Positions 30,741-43,402 of a stretch of 64,000 bases of DNA are shown here, piece by piece. Made by a program: the position numbers and the translations under genes. The notes below the pieces were generated by a model that was not told the origin of the DNA, searched no databases, and worked only from the letters and a program-made list of their open reading frames with translations. Source of the stretch: Galaxea fascicularis (Eukaryota > Cnidaria > Anthozoa > Scleractinia > Euphylliidae); assembly GCA_948470475.1 (NCBI GenBank), contig OX419342.1, positions 14,828,010 to 14,892,009 on the forward strand, in the 5' to 3' direction. Within the stretch, counting starts at the first letter, position 1; every line of letters begins with the position of its first letter.

Positions 30741-32088
30741 ATTAGAACAGTAGGCCACCAAACACCCTTGGCAAAGTGGTACACTGGATTACTCAGTGCT
30801 CCCCAAGAATCAACGATCACAAATTGGTAGGCATGGCATTAGAGACTTTCCGCACTGACAAAGGCACTGGCAATGGTGACGGGAGAGGCCTCTGGGAAAA
30901 CCCAATTCATCTAATACGCATGTGTACCTTGACGTTTCCGCTTCGTCGCAACATGAGAAGTGGGTATTTGCCATCTTGTGAAAACGTGAGTTTGAAAATC
31001 CCATTTTCCTAGGCCTTTTTTCGAAAATCTTTGTATTTGGTAACGCAGTAACCTCTAATTAGAGCCTAAACGTAGCTTACAGGTATTGTTGTTTGCAGAC
31101 ATTTAGGGATAAAGCACTATTTTGCCGTCTGCAGAGCGAAATATATAAATCAAGGCTGAAGCGAAATGATCGGGCTGCTTTGCATGACATTCCCTGTCGC
31201 CTTCATCCGATTCTAAAGGTAACGGACGTCTAATCTTATTTTCACAACTAAAGTACGCCGATAAAGTACGCAGTTATCGCTTCATTTGAATAATTTGACA
31301 AGAAAATTCAGTACTTTACAGTGTATGTTCACTGTCTGGGCCGAGTTCCAAAGCAACAACAGCATCAAATTGGGCCTTTATTTCATTTTATTCTGATCTT
31401 TCTCTTCATGTATCCTATCTATTATCGCCTGCGTAATGACTAATGAAAAGGTGATTTCTGGCCGCCTTTAAAGAAGAGAACGATGAAATGGAAGCTAATC
31501 GGCAACCTAGAAAAGTTGCCGTGGCCACTGCAGTTTTGGCAAGTGCTTAATGTTTACAATTTCGCCTTTCAACCGCGTTGTCTCCACAGTCTTTCGCTCG
31601 GTACCCACGTTGCCGTTGGCATTGCCGGTGCTGGTGCTTAAAGTCTCTATTGACTATGATGCTCCATTGACTAATATTGAAACAAACAGCAATGTTGTTG
31701 TGCCAGACTCACATATTCAGCTAACAGATTACTGAAAAAGGATTGCGTGGCTAATTCACAACGAAGTACGATTCTGCAAGGATCACGCAAATACTTTGAA
31801 CTGAGAAGTTACAACACAACAAAACGATTGAGACAAGTTTCAGCAAATATGTTTAAGGCATATTGTGACTGTTACTGAACTTGGGAGCTGAAGGGGCTCT
31901 CCTATACTTGAACTGAGCAAAACTACTGTACATATATAGACTGCCACTTAAGGAAAAAAGTCCCTGATTATCAAACGCAGATATTTCAACATCAATCAAT
32001 TAAGAAACGGTGGAACTTGGAACTAGAATAAAGAAAATAGCCATTCAACAAAACGTTTGGGTCTGAATATCGTACGTACACTCCTGGC
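30741..32088. other. intronic sequence, no gene seen
   Basis: Short accidental frames only (for example 30776-31012 and 31550-31735 plus). Confidence 0.25.
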
Positions 32089-34925
32089 TCAATAAGGCTC
32101 AATACAGATGTCCTCAGGGAGCACTGCTGGATCTTCAGAACCAGAAGTAACACCATTTAGGGGACATGGCGTGACAATGGCATCTGATGTTTCGGTAGGT
32201 TCTATAATACTGGGAAGAGTGTCAACTGAAGAATCTTCAGATGCCGAAACTGTTTTCATCCTTAGGATCAATTTCATCTCGGAGTTCGCCTGCTGGACGA
32301 AAGTGGCGTCTGTTACGCCTAAGGGTTGAGCCAGACTCTGTTTGCACCTCCTCGAAATTCGGGTCTCTTGTAATTTACAGTCCCTGGCAGGGTCATGTAG
32401 CAGCTCTCGTAAGGTCTCACGAGATTGGCTCACTACCCTTCAGGTGAACAAAAAAACAAACAACACAAACAATGGACCCTATCCCTAAAACAATAGAGGT
32501 GCTACACTATGCCTGCTAATGAAATTTAGAGCTCAAGAGAGCTGCTACAATACTGCCCTGGCACCCATTTTTCCCATTTCACCCATTTCTGTACAAATAC
32601 GCGTTGTCCGGTTTTCAGGGGACTGAGATCTCGTGCATTTCTATCATGGTAATATTTCATGCTCTGTTGGCGTTCTGTTAGTCTCTGGTTGATCTTATTT
32701 CGGTTGGGCATTTCATTTCGTATTCTGATGGGAAGATTGAATTTGAGCTTGCGCTTATATAGTAATTCGGCAGGAGATGGAAGCTGTGAGTCAATAGAGT
32801 AGATCTGTGGCAAAGCATTGACATGGAGAGATCCTTTCCTTATTTTTCAGCGTTATCAAGAGTGTTTTGTTTTTGACAATCTGGGCTTGTCGCTCAGTAA
32901 ACCCATTGGATTGTGGGTATCTCGGGCTAGAGGTTATGTGGCGAAAAGACCATTGATTAGAAAATTCTTTGTAGCTTCGACAGTCATAATGTGGCCCATT
33001 GTCCGAAATGATGACGTCAGGTACTCCATGGTCTGACGACATACATTTGGTAAGGTTGACAACAGTAGTCACATATGAGCAGGTATTCGTGACCATTCTA
33101 GAAAAAGAAATCAGTGACTTGCCAAGCCCTTGTAGGTATTTCATGAGGCTCCAATATTTCGTGGGCTTGCGATTTCTGATTCGTTTGGCATATTTCGCAT
33201 CTCAGAACTCTGGACTCAGTGTCCTTGTTAATATTTGGCCAGACTTTGCTCGCAGCCTGCACTTATTGACACCTTGATGGCTTCATGGATCCTCTCAATA
33301 ACATCGTTCCTATGTGATTCTGGAATAACCACCCTCTCTCGTTTGAGAATAAGACCGTTTTCAATAGAGAGCTCGTCACGATAGGCCCAATATTTCCTTA
33401 AGTGTATTGGAACCTGCTTTCGTTTCTCAGGCCAGCCAGAGTGGATGATTTCTCTTGTCTCAAGGTGTCCAACTTGGTGTACCAGGCACACTTTTCTGTG
33501 TAGGTCCAATGTGGCTTCACTGGGTAGGGGATTAAGCCTTGACACTGGATCAGCTAGGAACATTTCTGTACTGCAGTCTTGGAGGGGCTGCTGTTAAATT
33601 CTTCAAGTGGATCATTTCAAGCGGCTTGTGGTCTGACTCGACGGTGAATTTCTCACAAGCCACCACAACTGCCAGCATTTCACGCTCAATATTTGCGTAT
33701 ATTTTTTCAGTGTCCGTAAGTGCTCTGGATGCAATTGCAATAACTTTGCCTTCCTGAACCAGTGCGCTTCCAAGACCTTTGAGAGAGGCATCAACCTGAA
33801 TGACTGTTTCCTTTTCCGGGTCGAAATATGTCAGTGTCACTTCTTGACAGATCAACTGCGTGATATTCGCAAAAGCTGCACTGTGGGATGAGCACCATTG
33901 AAAATCAGCATCTTTCTTTAGCTAATTTCTCAAGGGCTCTGACATCGACGATAAACTTGGAATGAAAGGGGGATATACGTTGCTATGCCAAGGAAGGATT
34001 GGAGCTCCTGGGGTCCCTGTGGCTCAGGAATGGCATTAATGGTTTCCACTTTCTCTGGGTCGGGGTGAGCTCCTTCAGCATCATAAACTACTCCAAAGAA
34101 TGTAATCCTGGGCTTCTTAATGTGGCATTTCTCCAGGTTGAAAACAAGGCCATGTTGCCTAGCAATCATCATCAAGTTGTGTAAATTTGCATCATGTTCC
34201 TGTTCCGTTAAACCATGCTCTGCAATGTCTTCAGCAATCCCCACTGTTCCAGGGCATTTCTCTGATATGAAGTCCATCTTTTGCTGGAAAACATCCTGGC
34301 TTACACAAAGTCCAAAAGGAAGACGAGTTAATCTATACCTGCCGAAAGCGCTGTTGAAAGTTGTAAGGTAGAATGATTCTTCATCCAATATCACTGACCA
34401 GTAGCCATGACGAGCATCCAATTTTGGAAATACTGTTCTGCCTTTTAACTTGTGGGTGATTTCTTCAAGCGTTGGTGTATGTATTGTTGGTGTATCTTCA
34501 CAGCTCGGTTAAGACCCTGAGGGTCTAGACACATCCGCTATTTCCATTGGGTTTTTGGGAGTATGCAACACTTGACACCCAGTCAGTGGACTCAGTCATT
34601 GGCTTGATCGGTGTAAGACTGACCGTCTCATCCAATTCCTTCTTTATGTCATCCGTGGTGCATGTATTACAGGTGGCACATCAGGGTGAGTGACAATGTG
34701 GTATTCCCCTTGAAATTTACCGATATCATGGAAGCGATCAGGTCATAACATCTGCAGCTCATCTTTGCTGTTAATTGTGGGCAATAGGTGAGGTACTTTG
34801 TTGGAGCTTGTGGTTTCTTCACAATGTAATTCCACCAGTTTGAGCTTGCACAAGGTGGGTACGCCGCAAATGGCAGGGCCATCAACATTAGCAACATAAA
34901 AGTCAGCCTCATATCGATGTGCCAT
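32089..34925 (-). pseudogene. Ty3/gypsy-type pol remnant
   Basis: Collinear minus-strand fragments in varying frames give, 5' to 3': a protease/linker piece (FYVANVDGPAICGVPTL, 34743-34925); RT (MDARHGYWSVILDEESF, RLTRLPFGLCVSQDVFQQKM, 33930-34421); RNase H (VIQVDASLKGLGSALVQEG, NIEREMLAVVVACEKF, 33550-33855); the integrase N-terminal region (33228-33563); the integrase core with SDNGPHYDC (32791-33144); and a C-terminal tail (32089-32813). The RT catalytic box reads AEDI, so the first of the paired Asp residues is Glu. Many stops and frameshifts, no LTRs seen at either side. A dead, truncated copy. Confidence 0.8.
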
Positions 34926-34929
34926 TGTA

Positions 34930-35699
34930 AGCAGTCAGCCTGGTTTGGGTGGAAGGACTGTTTGTGGTGACATTGACTGATGTTTCGACAACCTGGGCGG
35001 AAGTCATCATCAGAGTCAAGTGATTTGTGTAACGTCAGTAGATGGTATAAGTACTCTGGTCGTTGATGTGATTGGTCAACGAAGTCGTGATGTTATTGGT
35101 CGACTGTCAGTTAAGCCTAGTTGTCATTGGCTGTGAAGATTGTACACAGTGATTGGTGCGTTTCGATCCGTCTATTGTTAGTAAATTGTCGTTCTATCGT
35201 TTGTCTGTTGTAAACAGTGATTGGTACGTTTCGAGCCGTGTCTGTATGTGTGTTGTTGTCGGTCAGTCTGTTGTTTGTCCGTTGTTTATGTGTAAGGTGC
35301 GGGAAGTTGTAAGCAACGGTTTAGTGGTGTCTGTTCTAAGTTAGTAAACCAGCTTCCCAGTACGATCCGTTGGTAGTAATTAGTACTGTATGTAACGCAT
35401 TCAGCAGAGTCCCAGTCGATTCTGTGGTTTGTCTGTAAATGATGTTCAGCAATGTTATTGTTGAGGTTACCATTTCTCGTCGCTCGTTTGTGTTCAGTCT
35501 TTAAGTTTCTGCCGGTCTCACCGATATAGGTAGCCCGGCAGTCGCAGCATTTGATCTTGTAAATTGCTCCTTGTCTGTCCTTTGGTTCGTCTTTGTCCTT
35601 GACGTTCGTCAGTAGTTGCCGTGAAGTGGTGATGAGTTTGTGAGCAACACGGATGTTGTAGGGCTGTAGGATGCATGCAATGGTTTCAGATGTGCCTTA
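34930..35699 (-). mobile_element. Penelope-like element, 3' fragment
   Basis: The fragment contains the end of the Penelope ORF (35286-35697) and ~350 bp of 3' untranslated sequence with the GTTTCGACAACC word near 34983. It begins abruptly at 35699, so the reverse transcriptase part is missing (5' truncation, usual for target-primed insertion). Its 3' end abuts the gypsy remnant. Confidence 0.7.
35286..35697 (-). CDS. GIY-YIG endonuclease domain of a Penelope-like element (5'-truncated)
   Basis: 137 codons are open without a stop, starting inside the protein and with no Met. The order is ILQPYNIRVAHKLI, then the GIY-YIG core (GAIYKIKCCDCRATYIGETG) with its Arg in GRN, then HKRATRNG, NNNIAEHH, and the conserved Penelope end LGSWFTNLEQTPLNR. 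Compared with relatives I recall, about three residues seem missing between LKT and EHK. In the full protein this domain nicks the target DNA for reverse transcription. The absence of stops suggests a fairly recent insertion. Confidence 0.8.
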
Positions 35700-35700
35700 G

Positions 35701-35997
35701 ATGACAGGTGTCGCACACGCCGTTTGCGGTAGACCTACGTTAAATGCTGATGGTGAGCGTACATTTGGAAACGGATCGTTCCGCAAACTCGAAGCAAATG
35801 TGAAAAATATTATGAGATCAAATGAGCTGAATGAGCTGTCAATGAGTACAAAAAGTGCACAAACTTTGACTACCAATGACAAATGTTCCTTGACGAACTT
35901 GAGCGGAAACTTTGACACGAACAGGTCAGGTGGTGGCGAATACAAGATACCCGTTGATGAAGAGGTTAGAGGTACAAAGACGAACAGCAGTAGTAAG

Positions 35998-36028
<31 letters not shown>

Positions 36029-36606
36029 GGAAAGCGGCCACGTAGTGGGTGATGAAGAACCCACGCATCGAAGCGAAGATGGAAGTAACGTTTTTATTTT
36101 TATGGCTATTGTCACCAGTATTTCATTTCTTTTGTATACTTTAGATTGGATTATCAGCTGTATCAAGTCTGTGTAGTGTATTAGTTTTATGTGTAATCTT
36201 GTACCTTTGCGTGTTCTACATGAATGTGTTAAGTTTATCAGTTTTATCAACACAAATGTCGGATGTACTTGAAAAATGCGAGGTATTTGAGAAGGCAATG
36301 CAGTTATCTGTACATGATCAACGTGATGCCTTGGTGAAAAAAAACCATAGAAAGGAATTCAGATCTCGTTATGCTGAGTTTATATATTTTAACGACAACC
36401 GTGAATGCCATGTGCCATCAAGACGTTGTGATCGCGAGCCCAGTAGGATACCAGTGAAAAAGCTAAAAAGTCTGTCACAGAAAAGCAGAAAACTAAGATT
36501 TTTTGTGTTTCCACGGTCCTGTCGTGTTTATTTCCGCTGGCACACACTCACACAGGCAGCCCAATGCTTTAACGAATCGAGTTTGAGTCACAAAATTCAT
36601 GTATAA
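35701..36606 (+). other. two unassigned plus-strand frames and an (AAC)n microsatellite
   Basis: Frame 35701-36045 is Ser/Asn-rich and ends in ten Asn codons encoded by an (AAC)n run at about 35998-36029. Frame 36247-36606 is basic and starts MSDVLEKCEVFEKAMQLSV. Neither has a motif, and they are in the sense opposite to the host gene. They could be genuine mobile-element coding sequence or chance. Confidence 0.3.
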
Positions 36607-36639
36607 TTTTATATATTAGGCTGTGCGGAAATCATCCAC

Positions 36640-36795
36640 AACATCCATTTGCCACTCGAAAAGCCCGAGTGAAGGCCAATACGGCCTGTAGTTGTACTTA
36701 TATCCTTAATAACTTTTTTACTAATTTTTAATTCTATTGAGCTGAAAAACCCATTTAGGGAGCGTCAATAAAGTTTGTATGTATGTATGTATTTA
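36640..36795 (+). mobile_element. 3' tail of a CR1/L2-like LINE
   Basis: The last ~95 bases match, in the opposite orientation, the 3' end of the LINE at 42,196: AATTCTATTGAGCTGAAAA, then GGGAGC(G/A)TCAATAAAGTTTG and a (TATG)n tail at 36,776-36,790. It is a severely 5'-truncated copy. Confidence 0.8.
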
Positions 36796-38450
36796 TCAGT
36801 TCCAATAACAGTTACATCTAAACTAACATTTATCATACTAGGATCACTGAAAAGTTCTATCATGTCATCCGTTAAAAGAGCTTGATGAAGTTGTACATGT
36901 TTTGAAGGAACATCTGCAACACAAGAGAAACAAGGAATGAGAAATCTATCTAAAGATCACTTACATGTAAACGTTTTTAGAAGTGCCACGCTCAGAATAC
37001 ATCAAATTCTTAAAAATTGTTCTGAGCCTTTTGTAAAAGTTTAGGAGCTTCCTATTTTTCAAAGCAATGAGGGCAAAATGAAACTATGTGGATTTTATAT
37101 AGACCACCATCTAAAGCAGATTTGTTTATAATAACTGATAAACCAATGTACTTTCTTTGTTGGTGGTGGCCACCATTTTGTTAGAACTTTCAAAGAAGGG
37201 GAATGAGATTTTTTTCTTTTGTTGGGATTATATTTATATCAGCACAAAGTTGGAAAATAGCAAAAATTAATAGCACATGTAAGTACCCATAAAAGGTCCT
37301 ATTTTTTTCCTCATTGGACAGATCTTGAAAACAGATACCTGTATCTGGTAGTTGTCCGCTTAGTCCTGGATTTTGATCAGTACTGACTTGCAGCTGCAGT
37401 TGCAACTGACTAGCATGTGTATAAGTCAGGACAGGGGCTGTTTCAGTGTCATGGGGGTGCAATCTGTGCAGGATTTGTCATTATACTTGTGTATCAGTTG
37501 AGTTGGATTCAGTGTCAAGATGCTGACTCTGCAGGAGTTGCAGCACGAGATTGTGAAACAGTTGGGCCTGTTTCAGCGCCATAGGGTAGACTCTATACTT
37601 GCGAGGATCATCCTTCACTTGATTAGTTGTTACAGTTGAAGTTACGTGGGAAGGGCTGCTCCTAGGTTCAGTCAGTGGGTCTGGTATTGCTGCTAGGATG
37701 TTATCATCATCATGAAATTTAACATCCAAATCACCTTTAGCATACATATCCTTCAAAAATAAACAACAAATATATGTAGGAACACCAATATGGATTTTTG
37801 GAGGCCTGATTATTCTACCTGCAGGACCATGTTTTCCATTTTCCAATTTTCTTTCTACATGTCCTTATCCAAGCATAATACCTAGCCCTTCTCTCTCCAG
37901 CCAAACACGAGAGGTGGAAAATTGAGCATGATTCGAAATGACCTACACATCGCCGTCACAAGAAATCGAACCGAGTTACTGAATTATTGATCTTACCTCT
38001 TTAAGACTGGGCATCAATACTTTGTTTGGCCTTACATACACAGGTTTGTTTTTGAAAATTCGGTGTAAGATGATCCCAGTTATCCTTTCTTGAACCGGTG
38101 CAAGCGTTGGCTCAACAAGCTTATTTTGGACTGACATCAGGATCTCTATGTCGACAAGAGGAGGGATCGTTTCTCCAAACGCCTCCATGATAGTGCTCTT
38201 AACCTGTACTTCGGTCATGGCTTTGGAAAACTGACATACATTGAGCACATGGTTCTGCTCAGTTAATGCCACTTGCTCTCCCTGTCGTGGAACAACACTG
38301 ACTTCTCTGACTTCTGGGCCAGGGAGTAATATCAGATCACAAAATAGAGTGTTTTCTTTCCCCTTCGATCAAGTTTCAAGTTTTTATTTACGACAAACAC
38401 TTAAGTTATTACTTGGCTTGCTTGCAAATAGCGAGGAGCTAATTGCGGCA
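36796..38450 (-). pseudogene. fragment of an unidentified multi-exon gene, possibly G2E3/HECT-like
   Basis: Three exon-like pieces read collinearly on the minus strand. The first (about 37996-38450) gives MEAFGETIPPLVDIEILMSV and FKNKPVYVRPNKVLMPSLKE, then a donor AAAGAG|GTAAGA. The second is at about 37481-37860 (PPKIHIGVPTYICC). The third follows an acceptor TTGTGTTGCAG at about 36917 and reads HVQLHQALLTDDMIELFSD. The third is cut off by the LINE tail at 36,795. I recall similar proteins, some labelled G2E3-like with a HECT-type end, as repeated families in corals; that link is weak. Splice signals look intact but the gene is truncated and lies antisense-free within the protease intron, in the same orientation. 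Confidence 0.4.
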
Positions 38451-38499
38451 AGCCAGACTGAACACAGAATAATATAGGCATTTTTTTACAAAAACTGAA

Positions 38500-40950
38500 C
38501 TGAATTACAATACAACAATAACAATAACAATGTGTACAAGGAAAACTACACTTAACTTCAGTTGGAATTTTAATCTTTTATTTTATCCATTATGGTATCT
38601 ATCTCGGCATAGGAGTATTCAGTTCCTAGAATTTCAATTAGCTTTGTTCTAATGATTTTTTAAAGAGTTTCCGAGACTAGTTGGTATCCCATTCCAGCTT
38701 TTAACGCCAACACGCGAAAAGGCCTTACTTTGAACGTTAAGTACAGATTGTTTGGTAAAATAATGTTCAGATGTAGATGAGCGTGTGCTGTAAGAATGAA
38801 TGCTGGTAATTTTAGAGAATACATTCAAAATATTAATCGGTGCAGAATTAGTGTTGATTGCATACATCAAATTCACAATTTTCTCATAACAAAGAAATTC
38901 AAGCGGTAGAAGATTTCCTTTCAAAAAAAGGGGTATTGCATGTTCCCTTCCTTGAGCAAAGTAAATAAGACGGAAGGACAAGAACTTTATATAATAAGGT
39001 CTTAGATGCATTTCCCCAAGAAATTAATCCATAGGTTATATAAGGACTATAAGAGACCTATAAATATTAATAAGGGTTCGAGTAGGAACAATATGTCTTA
39101 ACTTCAGCAATAAACCAACAGTTTTGCTTATTTTTGTTGTGAGGGTATAAATATGGTATTTCCAACTTAGATTTTCATCAATGTTCAAGAGCAACATTCT
39201 TATTTTTTTCGTTATAAAAGATATTAATCTGCGGTAGGTAATTAAGTTTTTTCTGGTGTGGGCGAAAAATTTGTTTTCTTTATGTTAAGTGTAAGTTTAT
39301 TTGAATTTAGCCAGTTAAATAAATTGCTGCGTTCAGCATTAACAATTAATTCCAGTGACTTGAGATTTTCGTGAGAATAAAGAACATTGGTATCATCTGC
39401 AAAAAGGAAAAATTTAAGTTTTCTGGAGGAATGTTGAATATCATTGACATATAGCAAAAAGAGTAGTGGCCTTAAAACGGACCCTTGCGGTACACCACAA
39501 CTAACTACTTCTTTATCCGAAATGTAAAAGAGTTAATCTCGGTTGTTTGAGTACGATTTGTTAAATAAGAGGAAAACTACTGATTAACAATTCCTCAAAC
39601 GCCGTAATAATTGAGTTTATCAAGTAGTATTGTGTGGTTCAGAGTATTAAATGCCTTCTTAAGGTCGATAAACACCTCACAAGGAAAAAGTCTTTTTTCC
39701 ATATTGGTAGGGATGATTTCTACCATATCAAGTATAGCATGTTCAGTTGAGTGCGCTTAACGAAAACCGTATTGGGATGAATATAATAGTTGATGTATTT
39801 CTGAGAAGACCTTCATTCTATTGTACATAATTTTTTCAAAAATTCTGTTGAAGTTTGACAATAATGAGATTAGTCTATAATTGCAAGCGTCCGTTTCATC
39901 ATTAGCTTTGTGGACTGGTATAATATTGGACATTTTCAGTTTAGATTTTTCTTTTTAGGGAAAAGAATTTCTATCCATAATGCTTGGAAAGATTAATTCG
40001 AGGTAGTTTCTAGGATTATTTAATCAAGGGTTTCGTCAATAAAAAGGCCGGCACCTCCACACGCTAAGGGTGTCGGAGCATGTTCAAAGACATAGCATGG
40101 AATACTTGGTAGATCTTCAGACTCATTAGAATTGGTAATTTTTGTTTCTGTTACCCCTATTATAAATAATGTTAAGATCATGTAAATAGTGTGTCACAGA
40201 GTTTCAAGATTGCGTCGAAGACTTCTGATATTATTATGGAAAACAGTAAAGCTGGATTCTAACGTATCTTTAGTAAGACGGTTCATATGCTCTTTTAGAC
40301 TATGTGGAGAGAGGTAACGACTAAATATACGTTGATTTAACAAATTGTAATAAATAAATTCCAATTATATAAACTGGGTAGATTTTCTATATCTCGTTTG
40401 GTCAGGAGTTCAGAGTTCAATATGTTATTGAATTGGCCATGAGCGATGACCAAACTAGCTTTCAGTTGATAGTATGGCAATTCTTTAAGAAGAGATTTAT
40501 CTTTTGTTGATGCTTAACACTTGACTTAGATCTGACTTTGTTCGGAGCCATTTTGAAGAAAAGAATACATAAAAAGTAAATATGTAAATAACGACAAAAG
40601 CTACAACGTTAGTAAGTTACTCATCTGTGGGTGGAGTTGTTCCTTGGCTCTGTGGCATTAACTTCCTCAAGTCATCCATCGTTTTAAACTTAACTGGTTT
40701 CATTCATTTAAGTTTCATTCTTGCGAAGGAGGACAACTGAATTCTTTGCCCAGCAGAATTCATAACCATGCTGGGTTTTGAAGTTGTTGGCACTATGAAG
40801 TAGCTCCTGTAACTTTGGCGTTAGGTGATCGTAGATTCCAATACGCTGAAAAGTGATATCACTTGGTAAGCCAAGGTCTTCAGAGTTAATGCTACTGGAT
40901 GCTCTTCTGGCAGCCATAACTTTCTCCTTTACACTTCAAGTCACCATTTT
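38500..40950 (-). mobile_element. second, strongly decayed LINE copy
   Basis: Minus-strand fragments in order: an ORF1 C-terminal piece (40708-40917, with HGYEFCWAKNSVVLLRK); RT pieces around 39,600-39,960; the catalytic box FADDTNVLYS with a downstream LFNWLNSNKLTLNIKKT stretch (39242-39457); and the C-terminal domain ending in VGVKSWNGIPTSLG (38649-39011). The 3' end is an A-rich (ACAATA)n-like tail near 38,500-38,535. Many frameshifts and stops. It is a different subfamily from the copy at 42-46 kb, as the 3' tails differ. Confidence 0.7.
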
Positions 40951-42195
40951 CCTTTTTAAGTGACTGGAAGTTAGATCTCGTAATTATTGAATGTTATTGA
41001 AGCTGTTTGTTCTGTTCCTGATGTTGGAAGAACCAATTCGTCTTATGTTTGTTAGGCGTCTGAAATGCGAGGAACCTTTAGTTTGCTGGAGGTTGGATTA
41101 ACTTGGGAGCGTCCAAAAACACGGGACACTTGCGCAGATTTCGAAATGAAATTATTATGTGATTATGTAAATTTACCGGTGCGCATTAAGGTTACCGTAC
41201 AGCATCAGGGATGTCTCGCCGTCCAAGCGATGTAGCGCGTCTGGTTTGAACTGTACAATGTAGATACTTAAACCTCTATATCAAATTAAAGCTTATGGAG
41301 CTGAATTCCCATCAAACTATACCAAGAATTTTGAGATAAAATAAATTGTCGAATTTTTGACAACCTCTTAATGCGAGCGTCCGAACCACCTTTTCAAAGC
41401 TACAAGTCAAAGCGAATTTTGTCTTTCGCTGATTTAGTTTCTTTTTCAGTTGCCGGACCCAAAGCGCTACAACACATGTCTGCGTTTTGCCACACTCAGT
41501 TACAAAGAAAAGTTATAGAACACTTTTGAAATAGTATTTAAAAAAATGTGAAGTGATCGTACAAAATCGTTCTCAGAGAAAAAAATATTTCGAACTAAAA
41601 AATTGGTTGTTTATATGTTAATCTAGCCCCTGTCAAAATTTGAGGGGAAACGAACGAATTCTTTGAGTTTTTGCTCTTTACAGTGTCCTCTTCAAGTGAA
41701 AAAAATTGATTCAAGAAAACAGCGCTAAGAATGTCAATCAAACGGGCAATTTTTACTTCCGGCCAGAACGTAAAACCGCCATTTCTCCGCCATTATTTAA
41801 ACTTTTTCAATAATTTTTTTAACATGGCAGATCACATTTCGATCATTACTTTAAAAATTCAAATTTGAAGAAATGGTATACGGTAACATTCAGAAAGAAA
41901 TTTCCGCTAGCGCTGTCATTTTGGTTGAATACGCAACAGGGTACCCATTGTTCGTTAAATTTATAAGAAAAATGAAGAAATGCATGGATTATCGATAGGG
42001 TGACAATATCGTGAAATGCTGTGATTATTTTCCACTAATACAGTAAAAATAAATGTGATTTACATTGTGCGCTGTCGTTCTTATGAGCCGAAGGCGAATT
42101 AACATGTCTTTGAGTGCCTTTACGTTAAACGTTTATCTGTGAATCCGGGCTGTAAATAGTTCCGAGACAAGATAGGAAAATAAACTGCAATAGCC
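40951..42195. other. AT-rich intronic sequence, no gene seen
   Basis: Lies between the two LINE copies. No coding frame, inverted repeat or tandem array found. Confidence 0.25.
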
Positions 42196-42357
42196 CTTAC
42201 ATACATACATACATACATACATACAAACTTTATTGATGCTCCCTAAGTGAGGTTTTCAGCTCAATAGAATTAAAAATTAGAAATTTAAAATTTAAGTTTG
42301 TTAAGGATATAAGTACAATAAGATTATAATTGCAAAAAATATATCAAGAATATCAAC

Positions 42358-43400
42358 CTAATAAAACATTTGCAAAATGACGCCTAAATTTCTAAATTTC
42401 CAGAGTTTGGCTGCTCTGAAAGCAAAAGAGCGGTGCCCTGTTGATAGGCGACATAATGGTATATCCAAAGCACCACACGATCGAGTTTGTCTATCATGGA
42501 CTTGGGAACGTAGTTTGAACATATCAGCAAGATAGTCCGGAACAAGTTTGTTCATACATTTGTACATCATAGTAGCATCGTTAAGAATACGTTTCTCTCA
42601 AATAGTAAGCCATTTCAGTGACCGCAACCCATCCGAAATATGGTCATACTTTCTTAGTCCCAAAATAATTCGTCCAGCGAAATTTTGGACTCTTTGTAAC
42701 TTGTCAATATTGCTGTTGCTGGTCTTACTCCAAACAGTTGAACAATATTGAAGTTTACTAAAAACAAAAAAATTTATTACTGAAAAAAGCGTTTTCCTAT
42801 CCAGGAGATGCTTGATTCTGTTGATTTGTTTTAATTTAAAAGGACAATTCGAAGCAGTCTTAGTGATATGTTCGTTGTAACTGAGGCACGTGTCGAGAAG
42901 AACACCTAAATCTTTAACAACAGGCACAGGTGTTAATTCTTTGTCAAATAGTGTTATACTGAATGATGACAGCTTCTTCAAAAGTTGTGGTACTCCAACA
43001 GCTATAACTTTAGTTTTCTCCGGATTGATCAAAAGGGAGTTTTTACAGCACCATTGAGATATTCTCATAAGATCTTCGTTCAAGGCAGAGGTAGACGTGG
43101 TTAATTCGGCAGGTGAAAAGGACAAATACAGTTTGCAATCATCGACATAGGAGGCAGATAGACAACGTTTAGGAACAGAAAGGAGGTCGTTAAACTTAGA
43201 TTGTAAATAGAACTGGATCTAAAATAGAACCTTGCGGAACTCCGAACTCGAGTGGGTGAGTACTTTAGAAACTGCATCACCAATTCGAACGCACTCTTGT
43301 CGGTTAGAAAGGTAACTCTGAAACCAATCCAACGCACCCTGGGAAAAGTCGAGATTTTGTAGCTTGGATAACAAGATATCGTGTCGAATACTGTCAAATG
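42358..43400 (-). pseudogene. LINE reverse transcriptase, catalytic and C-terminal part
   Basis: The catalytic YVDD is at 43138-43149, in frame with 42598-43125 (SLLINPEKTKVIAVGV, VVKDLGVLLDTCLSYNEHI, NFAGRIILGLRKYDH). The last piece, 42358-42570, starts MMYKCMNKLVPDYLADMF and is shifted in frame. Another shift near 43230 separates this part from the upstream RT frame. Both catalytic Asp residues are intact. Confidence 0.8.
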
Positions 43401-43402
43401 CT

